A stretch of 64,000 bases of DNA, taken from Thiotrichaceae bacterium UBA7357. Its GTDB lineage: Bacteria; Pseudomonadota; Gammaproteobacteria; Eutrophobiales; Eutrophobiaceae. A program made the translations under genes and the position numbers. Each line of letters begins with the position of its first letter. Position 1 is the first letter of the stretch. The stretch spans positions 1 to 64,000 of the forward strand of contig DKOR01000013.1 of the NCBI GenBank assembly GCA_002470825.1. The letters run 5' to 3'. Of the stretch, positions 36,893-47,203 are shown in pieces. The notes beneath the pieces were generated by a model, which ran no database searches, was not told the origin of the DNA, and was given only the letters and a program-made list of their open reading frames with translations.

Positions 36893-37501
36893 TTATTTTA
36901 TTGGTATGTCAGCTTCAGGTTTATTTCTTTTATTCAATTGTGTCATTAATCTATTGAGATTATCCTGAAACAATTTTTCACTCATCTGTAAAACCAAAGA
37001 AAAGGAGTCAATTATTTTTTTTTCTTCTTTTGCATTGGGACGTCCAAGGACATATGGTACTACTTTATCTTTACTGCCCGGATGTCCAACACCAATTCTT
37101 AGTCGTAAGAATTCACTGCGACCTGTGCGTTGAACAATATCACGCAAACCATTATGTCCGCCATGACCACCACCTTCTTTCAATCTTGTCGTCCCAGGCA
37201 TTAAATCAATTTCATCATGTATTACCATAACTTGATTCATTGATAGTTTGTAATAATCCATTAACGCCTGTACGGCAATACCACTATCATTCATAAAAGT
37301 TTGTGGTTTACATAACCAGCAATCTACCGAACCACTTTGATATCGACATAATTCAGATTGGAACTTTTTATCGAGAGAAAAATCTAGTGTGAATTTATTT
37401 GCCAAAGCATCAAGAAGCCAAAAACCAGCATTGTGTCGTGTCATCAAATATTGTGCGCCTGGATTACCCAGACCCACAATTAATTTCAAAGAAGCCGACA
37501 C
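36893..37501 (-). CDS. pth: peptidyl-tRNA hydrolase
   Basis: Recycles peptidyl-tRNA released from stalled ribosomes. The 202-residue protein has the GLGNPGAQY start, catalytic H23 in TRHNAGF, KPQTFMNDSG, and the catalytic aspartate in VIHDEIDLMPG, followed by GGHGGHNGLRDI. It lies six bases downstream of rplY and 25 bases upstream of ychF on the minus strand, the common rplY-pth-ychF order. Confidence 0.97.
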   Translation of the reverse strand: MSASLKLIVGLGNPGAQYLMTRHNAGFWLLDALANKFTLDFSLDKKFQSELCRYQSGSVDCWLCKPQTFMNDSGIAVQALMDYYKLSMNQVMVIHDEIDLMPGTTRLKEGGGHGGHNGLRDIVQRTGRSEFLRLRIGVGHPGSKDKVVPYVLGRPNAKEEKKIIDSFSLVLQMSEKLFQDNLNRLMTQLNKRNKPEADIPIK

Positions 37502-37507
37502 TCAGAA

Positions 37508-38188
37508 TCAGTTTTCGTTATCTTTTGCGCCTTCTTGTGGTGCGGTCTCTTCCGAAGCTTCTGCTGCGGCTTCTTCTGCAGCCGCGTCTTCCGCTTCATC
37601 AGATGCCACTACTTTTGGTGCCTGTACAGATGCGACAGGTTGTGCAACATCGCCACCATGTAATAGACTATGTATCTCTACTCCTTCAGGCAACTTCAGA
37701 TCAGATAGATGCAAAGTATCATTTAGGTTTACTTCTAGCATATCGACTTCGATATACTCAGGTAGATTTTTTGGCAAACAAACAATATCCATATCTGTCA
37801 TTAGATGGCTTATAACACCTCCTCCATTCTTAACACCAAAACACTTATCTTCATTAATATAATGTAATGGTATACGCATGGTAAGTGTTTCATTAGCATC
37901 TATGCGTAATAAATCCACATGCAAAACTGAACGTTTATATGGATGACGTTGAAGATCTTTCAAAACTACACTTTCAATTTCGTCACCCATCTTTAATGAC
38001 AAGATTTGCGAATAAAAAGCTTCGTGTTCAAGATTGTGCATTACTGCATTATGTTGCAAAGTAATCATATTGACTGCTTTTCCGGTGCCGTAAACGACAC
38101 CAGGTAATTTACCGTCACGACGCAGGCGGCGGCTCGCACCTTTCCCTACATCTGTCCGTACTTCGGCGACGAGTTCGAATTCATTCAT
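37508..38188 (-). CDS. rplY: 50S ribosomal protein L25, long CTC form
   Basis: 5S rRNA-binding ribosomal protein. The 226-residue form has the N-terminal L25 domain (residues 1-95, VRTDVGKGASRRLRRDGKLPGVVYG) and the C-terminal TL5/CTC domain (about 100-190). The last 35 residues are an Ala/Glu-rich acidic tail (AEDAAAEEAAAEASEE), common in the long form. E. coli has only the 94-residue short form. Confidence 0.96.
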   Translation of the reverse strand: MNEFELVAEVRTDVGKGASRRLRRDGKLPGVVYGTGKAVNMITLQHNAVMHNLEHEAFYSQILSLKMGDEIESVVLKDLQRHPYKRSVLHVDLLRIDANETLTMRIPLHYINEDKCFGVKNGGGVISHLMTDMDIVCLPKNLPEYIEVDMLEVNLNDTLHLSDLKLPEGVEIHSLLHGGDVAQPVASVQAPKVVASDEAEDAAAEEAAAEASEETAPQEGAKDNEN

Positions 38189-38270
38189 TTTATTATTACT
38201 CCTTAATATTCAAGGGTTATTAATTACCTCCCGAACGCGACCAATCAGGAGAATTCTTTATAAAAATATG

Positions 38271-39224
38271 CTAATCCAGAAACATTGAACTTAAAGATTC
38301 ACTTTCTGCAATACGTCGCATACTTTCAGCCAGCATTGCTGCAACACTTAGTTGTCGAATACGGTGACAAGTAGATGCTTCTGAGAGAAGCGGAATTGTA
38401 TCTGTTACTACCAATTCATCAAGTCTTGAATTCTCAATATTTTTAATTGCATTGCCCGAAAGAACCGGATGCGTACAATAAGCGACGACTTTTATTGCTC
38501 CAAAATCCTTTAAAGCTCCTGCTGCATTGCATAATGTCCCTGCTGTGTCGACCAAGTCATCAATAATCACACATGTACGACCATCAACATCACCAATTAT
38601 ATTCATAATTTCTGATTCATTCGGATTTGGACGTCTTTTATCAATAATAGCCAATTCCGTGTCATCAAGGCGTTTTGCCAAGGCTCTAGCACGGACCACA
38701 CCGCCAACATCAGGAGAAACCACCATCAAATTTGGATATTTATGCTTCCAGAGATCTCCTAACAGTACCGGTGACCCATAAACATTATCTAGCGGAATAT
38801 CAAAAAATCCCTGAATCTGATCCGCATGTAAATCGACTGTTAATACTCTATCTATACCAGCCGAAGTAATCATATTAGCAACTACTTTAGCCGTTATTGG
38901 TACGCGGGATGAACGCGAACGTCGATCCTGACGGGCATAGCCTAAATAAGGAATAACGGCAGTAATTCGGGTTGCGGAGGCGCGACGCAAAGCGTCAGCT
39001 ATGACCAATAATTCCATCAAATTATCGTTTGTTGGTGCACAGACTGGTTGCATGATGTAAGCATCTCGTCCGCGAACATTTTCATTAATTTCAACCATGA
39101 CTTCGCCATCGCTGAATCTACCTATGGAAATCTTCCCCAGTGGGATATTTAAATACTCGGCTGCTTTTAGTGTTAAGTTTGGATTTGCATTGCCACTGAA
39201 CAACATCATATTGGAAATGGACAT
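38271..39224 (-). CDS. prs: ribose-phosphate pyrophosphokinase
   Basis: Makes PRPP from ribose 5-phosphate and ATP, feeding nucleotide, histidine and tryptophan synthesis. The 317-residue protein has FSDGEVMVEINENVRG, the regulatory flexible-loop region YARQDRRSRSSRVPITAK, DLHADQIQGFFDIP, and the PRPP-binding signature VIIDDLVDTAGTLC. The tRNA-Gln gene lies just upstream on the same strand. Confidence 0.97.
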   Translation of the reverse strand: MSISNMMLFSGNANPNLTLKAAEYLNIPLGKISIGRFSDGEVMVEINENVRGRDAYIMQPVCAPTNDNLMELLVIADALRRASATRITAVIPYLGYARQDRRSRSSRVPITAKVVANMITSAGIDRVLTVDLHADQIQGFFDIPLDNVYGSPVLLGDLWKHKYPNLMVVSPDVGGVVRARALAKRLDDTELAIIDKRRPNPNESEIMNIIGDVDGRTCVIIDDLVDTAGTLCNAAGALKDFGAIKVVAYCTHPVLSGNAIKNIENSRLDELVVTDTIPLLSEASTCHRIRQLSVAAMLAESMRRIAESESLSSMFLD

Positions 39225-39254
39225 GAACTTTCGTTCTCCGTGCTATTTAAAATA

Positions 39255-39331
39255 TGGCTGGGGTACGAGGACTCGAACCTCGGAATGCATGGATCAAAAC
39301 CATGTGCCTTAACCAGCTTGGCCATACCCCA
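39255..39331 (-). tRNA. tRNA-Gln (anticodon TTG)
   Basis: The minus strand folds into a full cloverleaf of 77 bases: acceptor TGGGGTA pairs with TACCCCA, discriminator G and an encoded CCA end. The anticodon stem CATGG/CCATG encloses the loop TTTTGAT, giving anticodon TTG for glutamine. The T arm has GGTTCGAGTCC. The U1-A72 first pair is a known feature of bacterial tRNA-Gln. It lies between ispE and prs, a common gammaproteobacterial position. Confidence 0.97.
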
Positions 39332-39368
39332 ATTAATCGTTTCTAATACTTTTGCTAATAAGCTTTAA

Positions 39369-40223
39369 TTATGCTCTGTTTCGTTCAATTGCTAATCGTT
39401 TTAGTAAGGGAGATTCATTAATCCCTTGTACAGTATAACCCTGCCAGTTCTCGGGTAATTGTTCTTTTACAATATTTGCCGTCTGAATATTTGGAAATGA
39501 GGCAAATATACATGCGCCAGTTCCTGTTAACCTCGCATGCGCAAATTGTGCTAACCAATCAAGTGCATTATTAACTTCTTTATATTGTTTACGTACTATA
39601 GCTTCACAGTCATTTATGCCTCCTCTCTCGAGGAAGTCGCGTATTGTGATTGTCGTTGTATTCCGTGTCAAATTATCTGCGCTAAATACTTTTGCTGTAA
39701 CGACACTACAACCCGGATATATGACAAGATAAATGCTTTCTTCAGGCTCAATTGGCGTCAAAACTTCACCAATACCCACGGCCCAAGATGCATGAGAATT
39801 AATAAATATGGGCACGTCCGCTCCAAGCGAAAGTCCCATAGTGACTAATTCATCAGACGGCAATCTACAGCCCCATAATTCATTTAAAGCAACCAACGTC
39901 GTTGCCGCATCAGAACTACCACCACCTAAACCACCACCAATCGGAATTTTTTTGTGTACTTTAATATCAACGCCTAGTTTACATCCTGTTCTTTCCTTCA
40001 GAGCATAAGCAGCTTTAACAACTAAATCATCAGTTGCCGCAACACCATCTAATACCGAGCTACGGCCAACTTTACCTGAATCTGATATAGTAAAATCAAT
40101 TTCATCAGCAAGCTCTATAAACTGAAAAGCGGTTTGTAACAAGTGATAACCATCTGATCGCTGACCCGTTATATGTAAAAAAAGATTTAATTTTGCCGGT
40201 GCCGGCCATTTAGAACTAACCAT
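39369..40223 (-). CDS. ispE: 4-diphosphocytidyl-2-C-methyl-D-erythritol kinase
   Basis: GHMP kinase of the MEP isoprenoid pathway. The 284-residue protein has the N-terminal PAPAKLNLFLHITGQRSDGYH motif with catalytic lysine K11 and the ATP-binding loop PIGGGLGGGSSDA at residues 94-106; ADVPIF and the C-terminal TGTGACIFASF are also conserved. It overlaps lolB by 8 bases. It shows that the MEP pathway is used, which matters because ispG is missing from its usual place. Confidence 0.96.
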   Translation of the reverse strand: MVSSKWPAPAKLNLFLHITGQRSDGYHLLQTAFQFIELADEIDFTISDSGKVGRSSVLDGVAATDDLVVKAAYALKERTGCKLGVDIKVHKKIPIGGGLGGGSSDAATTLVALNELWGCRLPSDELVTMGLSLGADVPIFINSHASWAVGIGEVLTPIEPEESIYLVIYPGCSVVTAKVFSADNLTRNTTTITIRDFLERGGINDCEAIVRKQYKEVNNALDWLAQFAHARLTGTGACIFASFPNIQTANIVKEQLPENWQGYTVQGINESPLLKRLAIERNRA

Positions 40224-40821
40224 CTAAATATGTTTTCCATTTCTTGATAACTAACTTAAGACGCATATTATCATTCTTAATGGATATTTTTTTTGGTAGG
40301 GAAATACCATTCTGTACAAAATAACCTGAAACGTTCACACTGAATCCAGACTGTTTCATTTTTATGAGTCGACCCTTTTCATCAAGTTTAAGCTCAGTAT
40401 AGCTCATATCGGGCTCAGGAATTCCACGTACCCAATACATTAATCCATCAATATTTAACTTCCAACCTAATGCATTATGAAATAATTCAGCTGTTGTGTT
40501 AGCTGTCGTTATTTTATTTTTTGGACTATGCATAACAATACCATCAGTCGTGTTTTTTAAAATATATGTACCCTGTCCTAATGGTGCGATAAATCGCAAC
40601 TCATAATCAGCATAAGATTGCTCCCATAGAAAATTCAGAGTGCCACTATTTTTCTGGTCCTTTACTCCCAAACGTCCGTTTAGATTCCATATATTGATAC
40701 CGGTTATTGCGGTTTGGTGCTCAAACCATAATTGCGACTTTAAGTCTTCATCAATTTTAGGTACAGAGCTACATGAAGCTAGCATAAAAGCCGCTAGTAA
40801 AAGTAGAAGTGTTCGAATCAC
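40216..40821 (-). CDS. lolB: outer-membrane lipoprotein localization factor LolB
   Basis: Outer-membrane lipoprotein that receives lipoproteins from LolA and inserts them. The 201-residue protein has a lipoprotein signal with lipobox LASC (C17) and a LolA/LolB fold, with NGRLGVKDQKNSGTLNFLWEQ, APLGQGTYIL and YWVRGIPEP typical of LolB. It overlaps both neighbours, the TPR lipoprotein gene by 4 bases and ispE by 8. Confidence 0.94.
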   Translation of the reverse strand: MIRTLLLLLAAFMLASCSSVPKIDEDLKSQLWFEHQTAITGINIWNLNGRLGVKDQKNSGTLNFLWEQSYADYELRFIAPLGQGTYILKNTTDGIVMHSPKNKITTANTTAELFHNALGWKLNIDGLMYWVRGIPEPDMSYTELKLDEKGRLIKMKQSGFSVNVSGYFVQNGISLPKKISIKNDNMRLKLVIKKWKTYLDG

Positions 40822-42599
40822 GGTTTAAATCGTTTTATGATATCTAGAAGGCGACCGTCTTTTGGTGTCTCTTTGAGTGCAGTGTCCCAAATATCTTGTG
40901 CTGCTTTTCTATCTCCCCTAACCCAGAGTACTTCACCAAGATGTGCAGCAATTTCAGGATCATTTCTTAATTCAAGAGCCTTTTGTAAGTATTCAATTGC
41001 TTCACCAAGACGTCCAAGTCGATATAAAACCCAGCCCATACTATCCAATATATAAAAATCACTTGGGCTCAATTTGTAAGCACGTTGTATATATGCATAA
41101 GCTTCTTCATAACGATCCGTGCGATCTGCGAGTGTGTAACCCAAAGCGTTTAATGCGGTAACGTTATTCGCATCCTTTTCAAGAATAGTTTTAAGGTCGG
41201 ATTCCAACAGATCCATAAGATCCATTTTTTCAGCTAACATTGCACGAGAGTAAAAGATATCTACATGACTCTTTTCTTTGATCGCTTTATTAAAGAGCTC
41301 CATAGCTTCCTGATAACGCTTGGCACTAATAAGTATTTCAGCTTCAGCCTGTATCAATATAAGACGACTAGAGTCTTTAACTTTTTGTATAGAACGAATA
41401 TTATTTAGTGCTTTATCAACATTACCTTGCTTGGCCAGAATTAAACTTAGTCTAATTTTTGCATCAAAATGATTTTCACCACCATGGACGCCTTGATATA
41501 AACCAATCGCTTTGTCTAAGTGATCTCTTTCTTCTGCAATACGCGCTAGATAATAGTTAGCATCAAAAACTCGTTTTTTTAATTCTATTAGGCGTAGGAA
41601 AGATTGCTCTGCCTCATCAAGACGATTGGTCTGTAAATAGAGTAGACCAAGTGAGTGGATTACATCAACGTTGTCTGGTGCTTTTGCAAAGAGTGTTTCA
41701 AATTGGTAGCGAGCATCATCAAACCGCTTTGCTTCTGTCAGTAAACGCGCATAGGCCATACGGATATTAAAATCATTAGCATTATCCTTAAGGGCAGACT
41801 CAATCCATTTTAACGCTTTATCTGACTCACCTTTTTTTTGTAATAATGAGAGATATGTCATCGTCGCGGCATTATTATCCGGTCTCAATTCAATCACACG
41901 TTCTAATAAACTCTGAGAGAGTTCCATATCACCCATCCGCGCAGCTAAATGAGCAAATGCAAATATAGCTTCAGCATTATCCATGTGGCTTTCCATCAAG
42001 CGTTCCATCAATTGTAAAACAGCAGTTTGATTCTCTTCACGACCAAGAAAATTAGCAGTCATCCATAATTTTTGATCAAACTCACCCTCTGAGCTCTCCA
42101 GTACAATCTCAAGATGATACAAAGCCTTATCAATATTCCCTTTGCGCAACGTTATTACTGTTAAGACTTGGTGAGCATCAGGATTTACTGGGTCAACTTC
42201 GATCCAGAGGTTAGCTGCTTCATAAGCGGCCGTAGTATTACCGGCATATACGGACATTCTAGTTGCTCGCTCAATGACAACAGGATCTAGAGTCGTTCTT
42301 GCCAAATCAAGATAATTATCAACAGCAATATTTATTTTCCCACGTTGCCCAGCTATTTCAGCCAGCAATATTTTATAAAGAATATCTTCACTTAGTTCAA
42401 TATTTGGACGTTTTGGTGATGTACGTTCGGGCACTGACCCAGATTTTTCCTTAGTGACAATGACTTTAGATTCTGCCGTCGGTTCTAGATTCTCAATCCC
42501 GACTTCTTCTTGGGGCAATGTTGTACAAGCGACCAATATTAAAAAAAATAGAAATAATGGTAATTTAAATAAAGCCTTATTTGATGTGTATTGGGACAT
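40818..42599 (-). CDS. large TPR-repeat lipoprotein
   Basis: A 593-residue protein with a lipoprotein signal (lipobox LVAC, C25) followed by at least ten TPR-like helical pairs, for example NVDVIHSLGLLYLQTNRLDEAE, YLARIAEERDHLDKAIGLY and YILDSMGWVLYRLGRLGEAIEY near the end. Such proteins often sit upstream of lolB in gammaproteobacteria; their specific function is unknown to me. A four-base overlap with lolB suggests coupling, so a role in envelope biogenesis is plausible inference. Confidence 0.85.
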   Translation of the reverse strand: MSQYTSNKALFKLPLFLFFLILVACTTLPQEEVGIENLEPTAESKVIVTKEKSGSVPERTSPKRPNIELSEDILYKILLAEIAGQRGKINIAVDNYLDLARTTLDPVVIERATRMSVYAGNTTAAYEAANLWIEVDPVNPDAHQVLTVITLRKGNIDKALYHLEIVLESSEGEFDQKLWMTANFLGREENQTAVLQLMERLMESHMDNAEAIFAFAHLAARMGDMELSQSLLERVIELRPDNNAATMTYLSLLQKKGESDKALKWIESALKDNANDFNIRMAYARLLTEAKRFDDARYQFETLFAKAPDNVDVIHSLGLLYLQTNRLDEAEQSFLRLIELKKRVFDANYYLARIAEERDHLDKAIGLYQGVHGGENHFDAKIRLSLILAKQGNVDKALNNIRSIQKVKDSSRLILIQAEAEILISAKRYQEAMELFNKAIKEKSHVDIFYSRAMLAEKMDLMDLLESDLKTILEKDANNVTALNALGYTLADRTDRYEEAYAYIQRAYKLSPSDFYILDSMGWVLYRLGRLGEAIEYLQKALELRNDPEIAAHLGEVLWVRGDRKAAQDIWDTALKETPKDGRLLDIIKRFKP

Positions 42600-42858
42600 T
42601 TTTAATATTTATAGTTCTATTTAATTGGATGATTTTGTCAGATCAGAGTTGAAAATAATATTGTGTATGATTTATATGTTATATCAATAGGTAAATATAC
42701 TATATATTGATTAATTGCCAGACGGTTTGTTCAGTTAGATTATATGATTTATATTCGATGTATTAGTCATCAAAATGAATATTTAGCAAAATTTTGCTTG
42801 TGTTCAACCACATCATGGCACAATATTTTTATATAGATATCATTTAATTACTAATATC

Positions 42859-44139
42859 ATGACACTTATTGCTTACGGAATTAACCACTCAACAGCACCG
42901 ATTGAAATTCGGGAAAAGCTCATCTTTGACAATGATATTATCACTGATGCTCTGAATGAATTGAAGCACAAAAATGGAGTGCACGAAGCAGCTATCCTAT
43001 CTACCTGCAATCGTACTGAGATTTATTGCAGTGTAGACCAACAAAATGATCATAGCCCGGTAGAGTGGCTACATGATTTTCATGGAATGAAGCAAGATCA
43101 ACTGCAACCATTTTTGTATAAACATCCTGACCATAATGCTGTACGGCATGTTTTACGTGTGGCTAGCGGTCTTGATTCAATGATTTTGGGTGAGCCACAG
43201 GTTTTAGGACAATTGAAAAATGCTTACCATAAAGCAATTAGTGCTGGCAGCATTGGTCTCCAGTTAAATCGATTATTTCAACATTCATTTCACGTTGCTA
43301 AGGAGGTCCGTAGTAATACTGCTATCGGAAATCATCCTATTTCTGTAGCTTATGCCGCCGTTCGACTTGCACAGCAAATTTTTGGAGATCTAAAAGATCA
43401 AACAGCATTATTGATTGGTGCGGGTGAAACCATTGAACTCGCTGCTAAACATTTATATGAAAATGATTTAAATCGCATGATTATAGCCAACAGAACTTTA
43501 GAACGTTCACAACGCTTAGCATATCGATTCTCAGGGTACGCTATTCAGATTGGCGATATAGCGTCTCACTTGCCGGAAGCTGATATCGTTATTTCATCGA
43601 CGGCTAGTATGCTGCCGATACTCGACAAGCGCACAGTTGAAAGCGCAATAAGAGTCAGAAAGCATAAACCTATGTTCATGGTCGACATCGCTGTTCCTCG
43701 TGACATTGATTTTGAGATCGGCGATATGGACGATATTTATTTATATAGTGTCGACGATCTTAAAGATATTGTTCAAGATAATTTAAAGAATCGTCAGGAT
43801 GCAGCTAAACAAGCAGAGAAAATTGTTGATGCTCAAGCACAAGGATTTATGGATTGGGTGAGCTCTCTTGATGCTGTTTCAACAATCAAAGCCTTACGTG
43901 GGCAAGCTGAACAGATTAAAGATGAAGTAATAAAAAAAGCACTAATTAAACTGAGGAATGGTGCTGATTCAGAAATAGTCTTATTAGAAACTGCACGCAA
44001 TCTTACCAATAAATTAATTCATATCCCCAGTTCAACATTAAAAAATGCAAGCGCCCAGAATAGAGTTGATTTACTTCAAGCTGCCGAAGAGTTGTATAGT
44101 CTTAGAGAATACTTCGAATATAAAAATAAAAAACATTAG
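42859..44139 (+). CDS. hemA: glutamyl-tRNA reductase
   Basis: First committed step of C5 tetrapyrrole synthesis: reduces glutamyl-tRNA to glutamate-1-semialdehyde. The 426-residue protein has the catalytic cysteine C50 in ILSTCNRTEIY, the SGLDSMILGEPQVLGQ motif, an NADPH-binding domain (ALLIGAGETIELAAKHL) and the C-terminal dimerisation helix. It diverges from the lolB group and leads hemA-prfA-prmC-moeB. Confidence 0.97.
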   Translation: MTLIAYGINHSTAPIEIREKLIFDNDIITDALNELKHKNGVHEAAILSTCNRTEIYCSVDQQNDHSPVEWLHDFHGMKQDQLQPFLYKHPDHNAVRHVLRVASGLDSMILGEPQVLGQLKNAYHKAISAGSIGLQLNRLFQHSFHVAKEVRSNTAIGNHPISVAYAAVRLAQQIFGDLKDQTALLIGAGETIELAAKHLYENDLNRMIIANRTLERSQRLAYRFSGYAIQIGDIASHLPEADIVISSTASMLPILDKRTVESAIRVRKHKPMFMVDIAVPRDIDFEIGDMDDIYLYSVDDLKDIVQDNLKNRQDAAKQAEKIVDAQAQGFMDWVSSLDAVSTIKALRGQAEQIKDEVIKKALIKLRNGADSEIVLLETARNLTNKLIHIPSSTLKNASAQNRVDLLQAAEELYSLREYFEYKNKKH

Positions 44140-44192
44140 CTTCCAGAATTACCTATTCAGGTACAATCTGAAATATTTTATTAGAAATAATT

Positions 44193-45275
44193 ATGAAAAA
44201 GTCATTACATTTGAAACTTGAAAAATTATTAGAACGAAAGGAGGAGTTAGATGGTTTACTATCCGATCGAGATGTAATTAATAACCAAAATAAATTTCGT
44301 GAATTATCACAAGAATATTCTGGAGTCCGTCCTATCGTTAATTGTTTTAATAATTATCGACAGACTATTGAAGAAATTGAGCATATAAAAGAAATGTTAA
44401 AAGATAGTGATGGAGAAATGCGTGATCTTGCATTAGAAGAATTTAGAGAAGCTGATGCGAGACATGAACGACTTGAGGCTGAACTTCAGTTATTATTACT
44501 ACCAAAAGATCCTGCGGATAATAGTAATATTTTTCTTGAACTGCGCGCTGGAACCGGTGGTGAAGAAGCGGCATTATTTGCTGGCGATTTAATGCGCATG
44601 TACTCACGTTATGCAGAATCAAAAGGTTGGAAAATAGAACATATCAGCGCAGCTGAAAGTGATTTGGAGGGTTATAAAGAAGTCATTGTGCGGATTATTG
44701 GAGAAGGTGCTTATTCAAAACTAAAGTTTGAATCAGGCGTACATCGTGTACAGCGTGTGCCTGAAACTGAATCACAAGGACGTATACATACTTCCGCATG
44801 TACAGTTGCTGTCTTACCTGAATCAGATGAGATTAGTGAAATAAAAATTAATACTACGGATCTCCGTATTGATACCTTTCGTGCATCTGGCGCTGGTGGA
44901 CAACATGTGAATAAGACTGATTCGGCAATTCGAATTACGCATATACCTACCAATACGGTTATTGAATGTCAGGATGAGCGCTCACAACATAAAAATAAAG
45001 CGCGCGCGATGTCTTTGTTACAGGCTAAACTACTCAACATCGAACTCGATAAACAACAAAGTGAAGAAGCTGAAAATAGACGCCATCTGGTAGGTAGTGG
45101 TGATCGATCCGAACGTATTCGTACTTATAATTTTCCGCAAAGCCGCGTCACTGACCATCGCATAAACTTAACGCTCTATTGTCTCGATGAATTCCTACAG
45201 GGCAATGTAGACATAATCATTGAACCCTTAATAAGTGAGTATCAGGCAGAACTACTCGCATCAATTAATGACTGA
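44193..45275 (+). CDS. prfA: peptide chain release factor 1
   Basis: Reads UAA and UAG and triggers peptide release. The 360-residue protein has the GGQ motif at residues 235-237 (GAGGQHVNKTDSAIR) and a PxT-type stop-codon motif, PET at 190-192 (RVPETESQGRIHTS), which marks RF1 rather than RF2. Length equals E. coli RF1. The next gene, prmC, methylates the GGQ glutamine. Confidence 0.97.
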   Translation: MKKSLHLKLEKLLERKEELDGLLSDRDVINNQNKFRELSQEYSGVRPIVNCFNNYRQTIEEIEHIKEMLKDSDGEMRDLALEEFREADARHERLEAELQLLLLPKDPADNSNIFLELRAGTGGEEAALFAGDLMRMYSRYAESKGWKIEHISAAESDLEGYKEVIVRIIGEGAYSKLKFESGVHRVQRVPETESQGRIHTSACTVAVLPESDEISEIKINTTDLRIDTFRASGAGGQHVNKTDSAIRITHIPTNTVIECQDERSQHKNKARAMSLLQAKLLNIELDKQQSEEAENRRHLVGSGDRSERIRTYNFPQSRVTDHRINLTLYCLDEFLQGNVDIIIEPLISEYQAELLASIND

Positions 45276-45285
45276 TTAAAACTCT

Positions 45286-46122
45286 ATGCAAATAGCGAAT
45301 GCTATAAAATATGCTCAACAGCAATTCGTAAAATCTGATAGTGCAAGACTAGATGCGGAAGTTTTAATTTGCTCAGTTTTAAAATGTGAACGTATTCACC
45401 TTTATACATATCCTGAAAAAAGATTATCTAATACCGACTTAAGTTCATTCAAAAAACTAATCAAACTACGAATAGAAGGACATCCTATTGCGCACTTGAT
45501 TCAGAAAAGGGAATTCTGGTCCCTAGATTTAAAAGTTACCATCGATACACTTATTCCACGACCTGAAACGGAAATTCTTGTCGAAGCAGCGCTAGATCTA
45601 ATTCCCAAAGAACTTCCACATTCTATTCTTGAATTAGGTACGGGTACGGGAGCTATTAGTATCGCTATTGCATCCAGTCGTAATTTAGCTAGGATTACAG
45701 CAACTGACATTAAAAAAGCTGCACTAGATGTTGCTATATCGAATGCTAAGTCGTATCAACTAAGTAATATTAACTTTGAAAACGCAAATTGGTTTGATAT
45801 GAAAGATATTAGTACATACGACTTAATAATCAGTAATCCACCCTACATTTGTATTGATGATCCTCATCTCGGGCAAGGTGATGTTCGTTTTGAACCAGAA
45901 TCAGCATTGGTATCTGGAAAAGAAGGCCTAGATGATTTGCGCATAATTATCACTGGTGCAAAAAATTATCTTAATAATAATGGCTGGTTATTAGTTGAAC
46001 ATGGCCACCAACAAGGAAAAACAATAAAACAGCTACTAAAAAATAATAATTACAGTACTATTTCAACATTAAAAGACTATAGTAATTTAGATAGAATTGG
46101 TATTGGACAATGGGTATTATGA
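45286..46122 (+). CDS. prmC: release factor glutamine methyltransferase PrmC
   Basis: SAM-dependent N5-glutamine methyltransferase acting on the GGQ motif of RF1 and RF2. The 278-residue protein has an N-terminal helical substrate domain, SAM motif ELGTGTGAISIAIAS, and the catalytic NPPYI motif starting at N184. It begins ten bases after prfA. Confidence 0.96.
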   Translation: MQIANAIKYAQQQFVKSDSARLDAEVLICSVLKCERIHLYTYPEKRLSNTDLSSFKKLIKLRIEGHPIAHLIQKREFWSLDLKVTIDTLIPRPETEILVEAALDLIPKELPHSILELGTGTGAISIAIASSRNLARITATDIKKAALDVAISNAKSYQLSNINFENANWFDMKDISTYDLIISNPPYICIDDPHLGQGDVRFEPESALVSGKEGLDDLRIIITGAKNYLNNNGWLLVEHGHQQGKTIKQLLKNNNYSTISTLKDYSNLDRIGIGQWVL

Positions 46123-46292
46123 GACAGTAGAAATCTTATTAGGAAAACTTGGACCTTATGTGCTTAAATCATAGTTCATACCTCAAGAGAATGCCATTGT
46201 GAAAAAAACGTATCTAATACTAACAATTCGCTAATTAGCTATCATCATGTTCAAAAAATATTCCTGCTTCCGCATCGATAAATCTTAGCAGC

Positions 46293-47033
46293 ATGAACGA
46301 CGAACAACTATTACGCTACAGCCGGCAAATGATGTTGCCTGAAATAGATGCGGCAGGTCAAGAACGTCTAAATGAATCGCGCGTATTAATCATAGGGCTT
46401 GGCGGCCTTGGATCGCCTGTATCAATCTATTTATCAAGTGCTGGGGTTGGCCGGCTAGTACTAGTTGATTTCGATAAAGTTGAGATTAGTAATTTACAAC
46501 GACAGATCGTTCATACAACTCCAGATATTAATCGATTAAAAATTGAATCTGCAAAAGAGCATCTTCAAGCAATTAATCCAGAAATAAGTATTGAGTGTAT
46601 TGATCATGTTATGGAAAATCACGAACTATTAGATCAGGCAACTAAAGCAGATGTCATCGTCGATGCCTCTGATAATTTTCAGACAAGATTCGCATTAAAC
46701 GAAGCATCTATAAAAACTAAAACACCTCTTGTCTCTGGTGCAGCTATTCGTTTCGAAGGTCAAGTCACCGTGTTTAATCCTAAAGATGACACCTCGCCTT
46801 GTTATCGGTGTTTATATGGAGAAGAGATTACTATTTCAGAAACATGTATGGCTAATGGTGTAATTGCACCCTTACTCGGCATCATTGGTAGTATTCAGGC
46901 TAACGAAACACTTAAGTTATTAATGGGTATTGGAAAAACCCTACAGGGGAACCTCCTATTACTCGATTCTCTTCATATGGATATAAATCAAGTCAGTTTG
47001 AAAAAGGATCCTGCCTGCCCAGTTTGTAGTTAG
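46293..47033 (+). CDS. moeB: HesA/MoeB/ThiF family adenylyltransferase
   Basis: E1-like enzyme that adenylates the C-terminal glycine of MoaD- or ThiS-type sulfur carriers. The 246-residue protein has the nucleotide-binding GLGGLGSPVSIYLSSAGVG, the RQIVH adenylation arginine, two zinc-binding CxxC pairs (CYRC and CPVC near the C-terminus) and a cysteine in SETCMANGVIAPL. The hemA-prfA-prmC-moeB order favours MoeB, but ThiF and dual-use proteins look the same, so the symbol is a context call. It starts 170 bases after prmC. Confidence 0.85.
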   Translation: MNDEQLLRYSRQMMLPEIDAAGQERLNESRVLIIGLGGLGSPVSIYLSSAGVGRLVLVDFDKVEISNLQRQIVHTTPDINRLKIESAKEHLQAINPEISIECIDHVMENHELLDQATKADVIVDASDNFQTRFALNEASIKTKTPLVSGAAIRFEGQVTVFNPKDDTSPCYRCLYGEEITISETCMANGVIAPLLGIIGSIQANETLKLLMGIGKTLQGNLLLLDSLHMDINQVSLKKDPACPVCS

Positions 47034-47203
47034 ATTGAAAATTAATTTCATTAGCTTCTTTTAATTCAAATTTTTAATCTTACCCATAAATATTTTAGTT
47101 ATTTAAAACATCCTATATTTTATCAATAATATTTAGGAAGCTCCTTAGTGCTTAATTTCTATCCTTATTTTATCGATGAATAAAAATTACGCATAAAACG
47201 AGG

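Noticed and set aside
37389..37862. Plus-strand serine/alanine-rich frames opposite rplY and pth
   Set aside because: The low-complexity composition comes from the reverse reading of the Ala/Glu-rich L25 tail.
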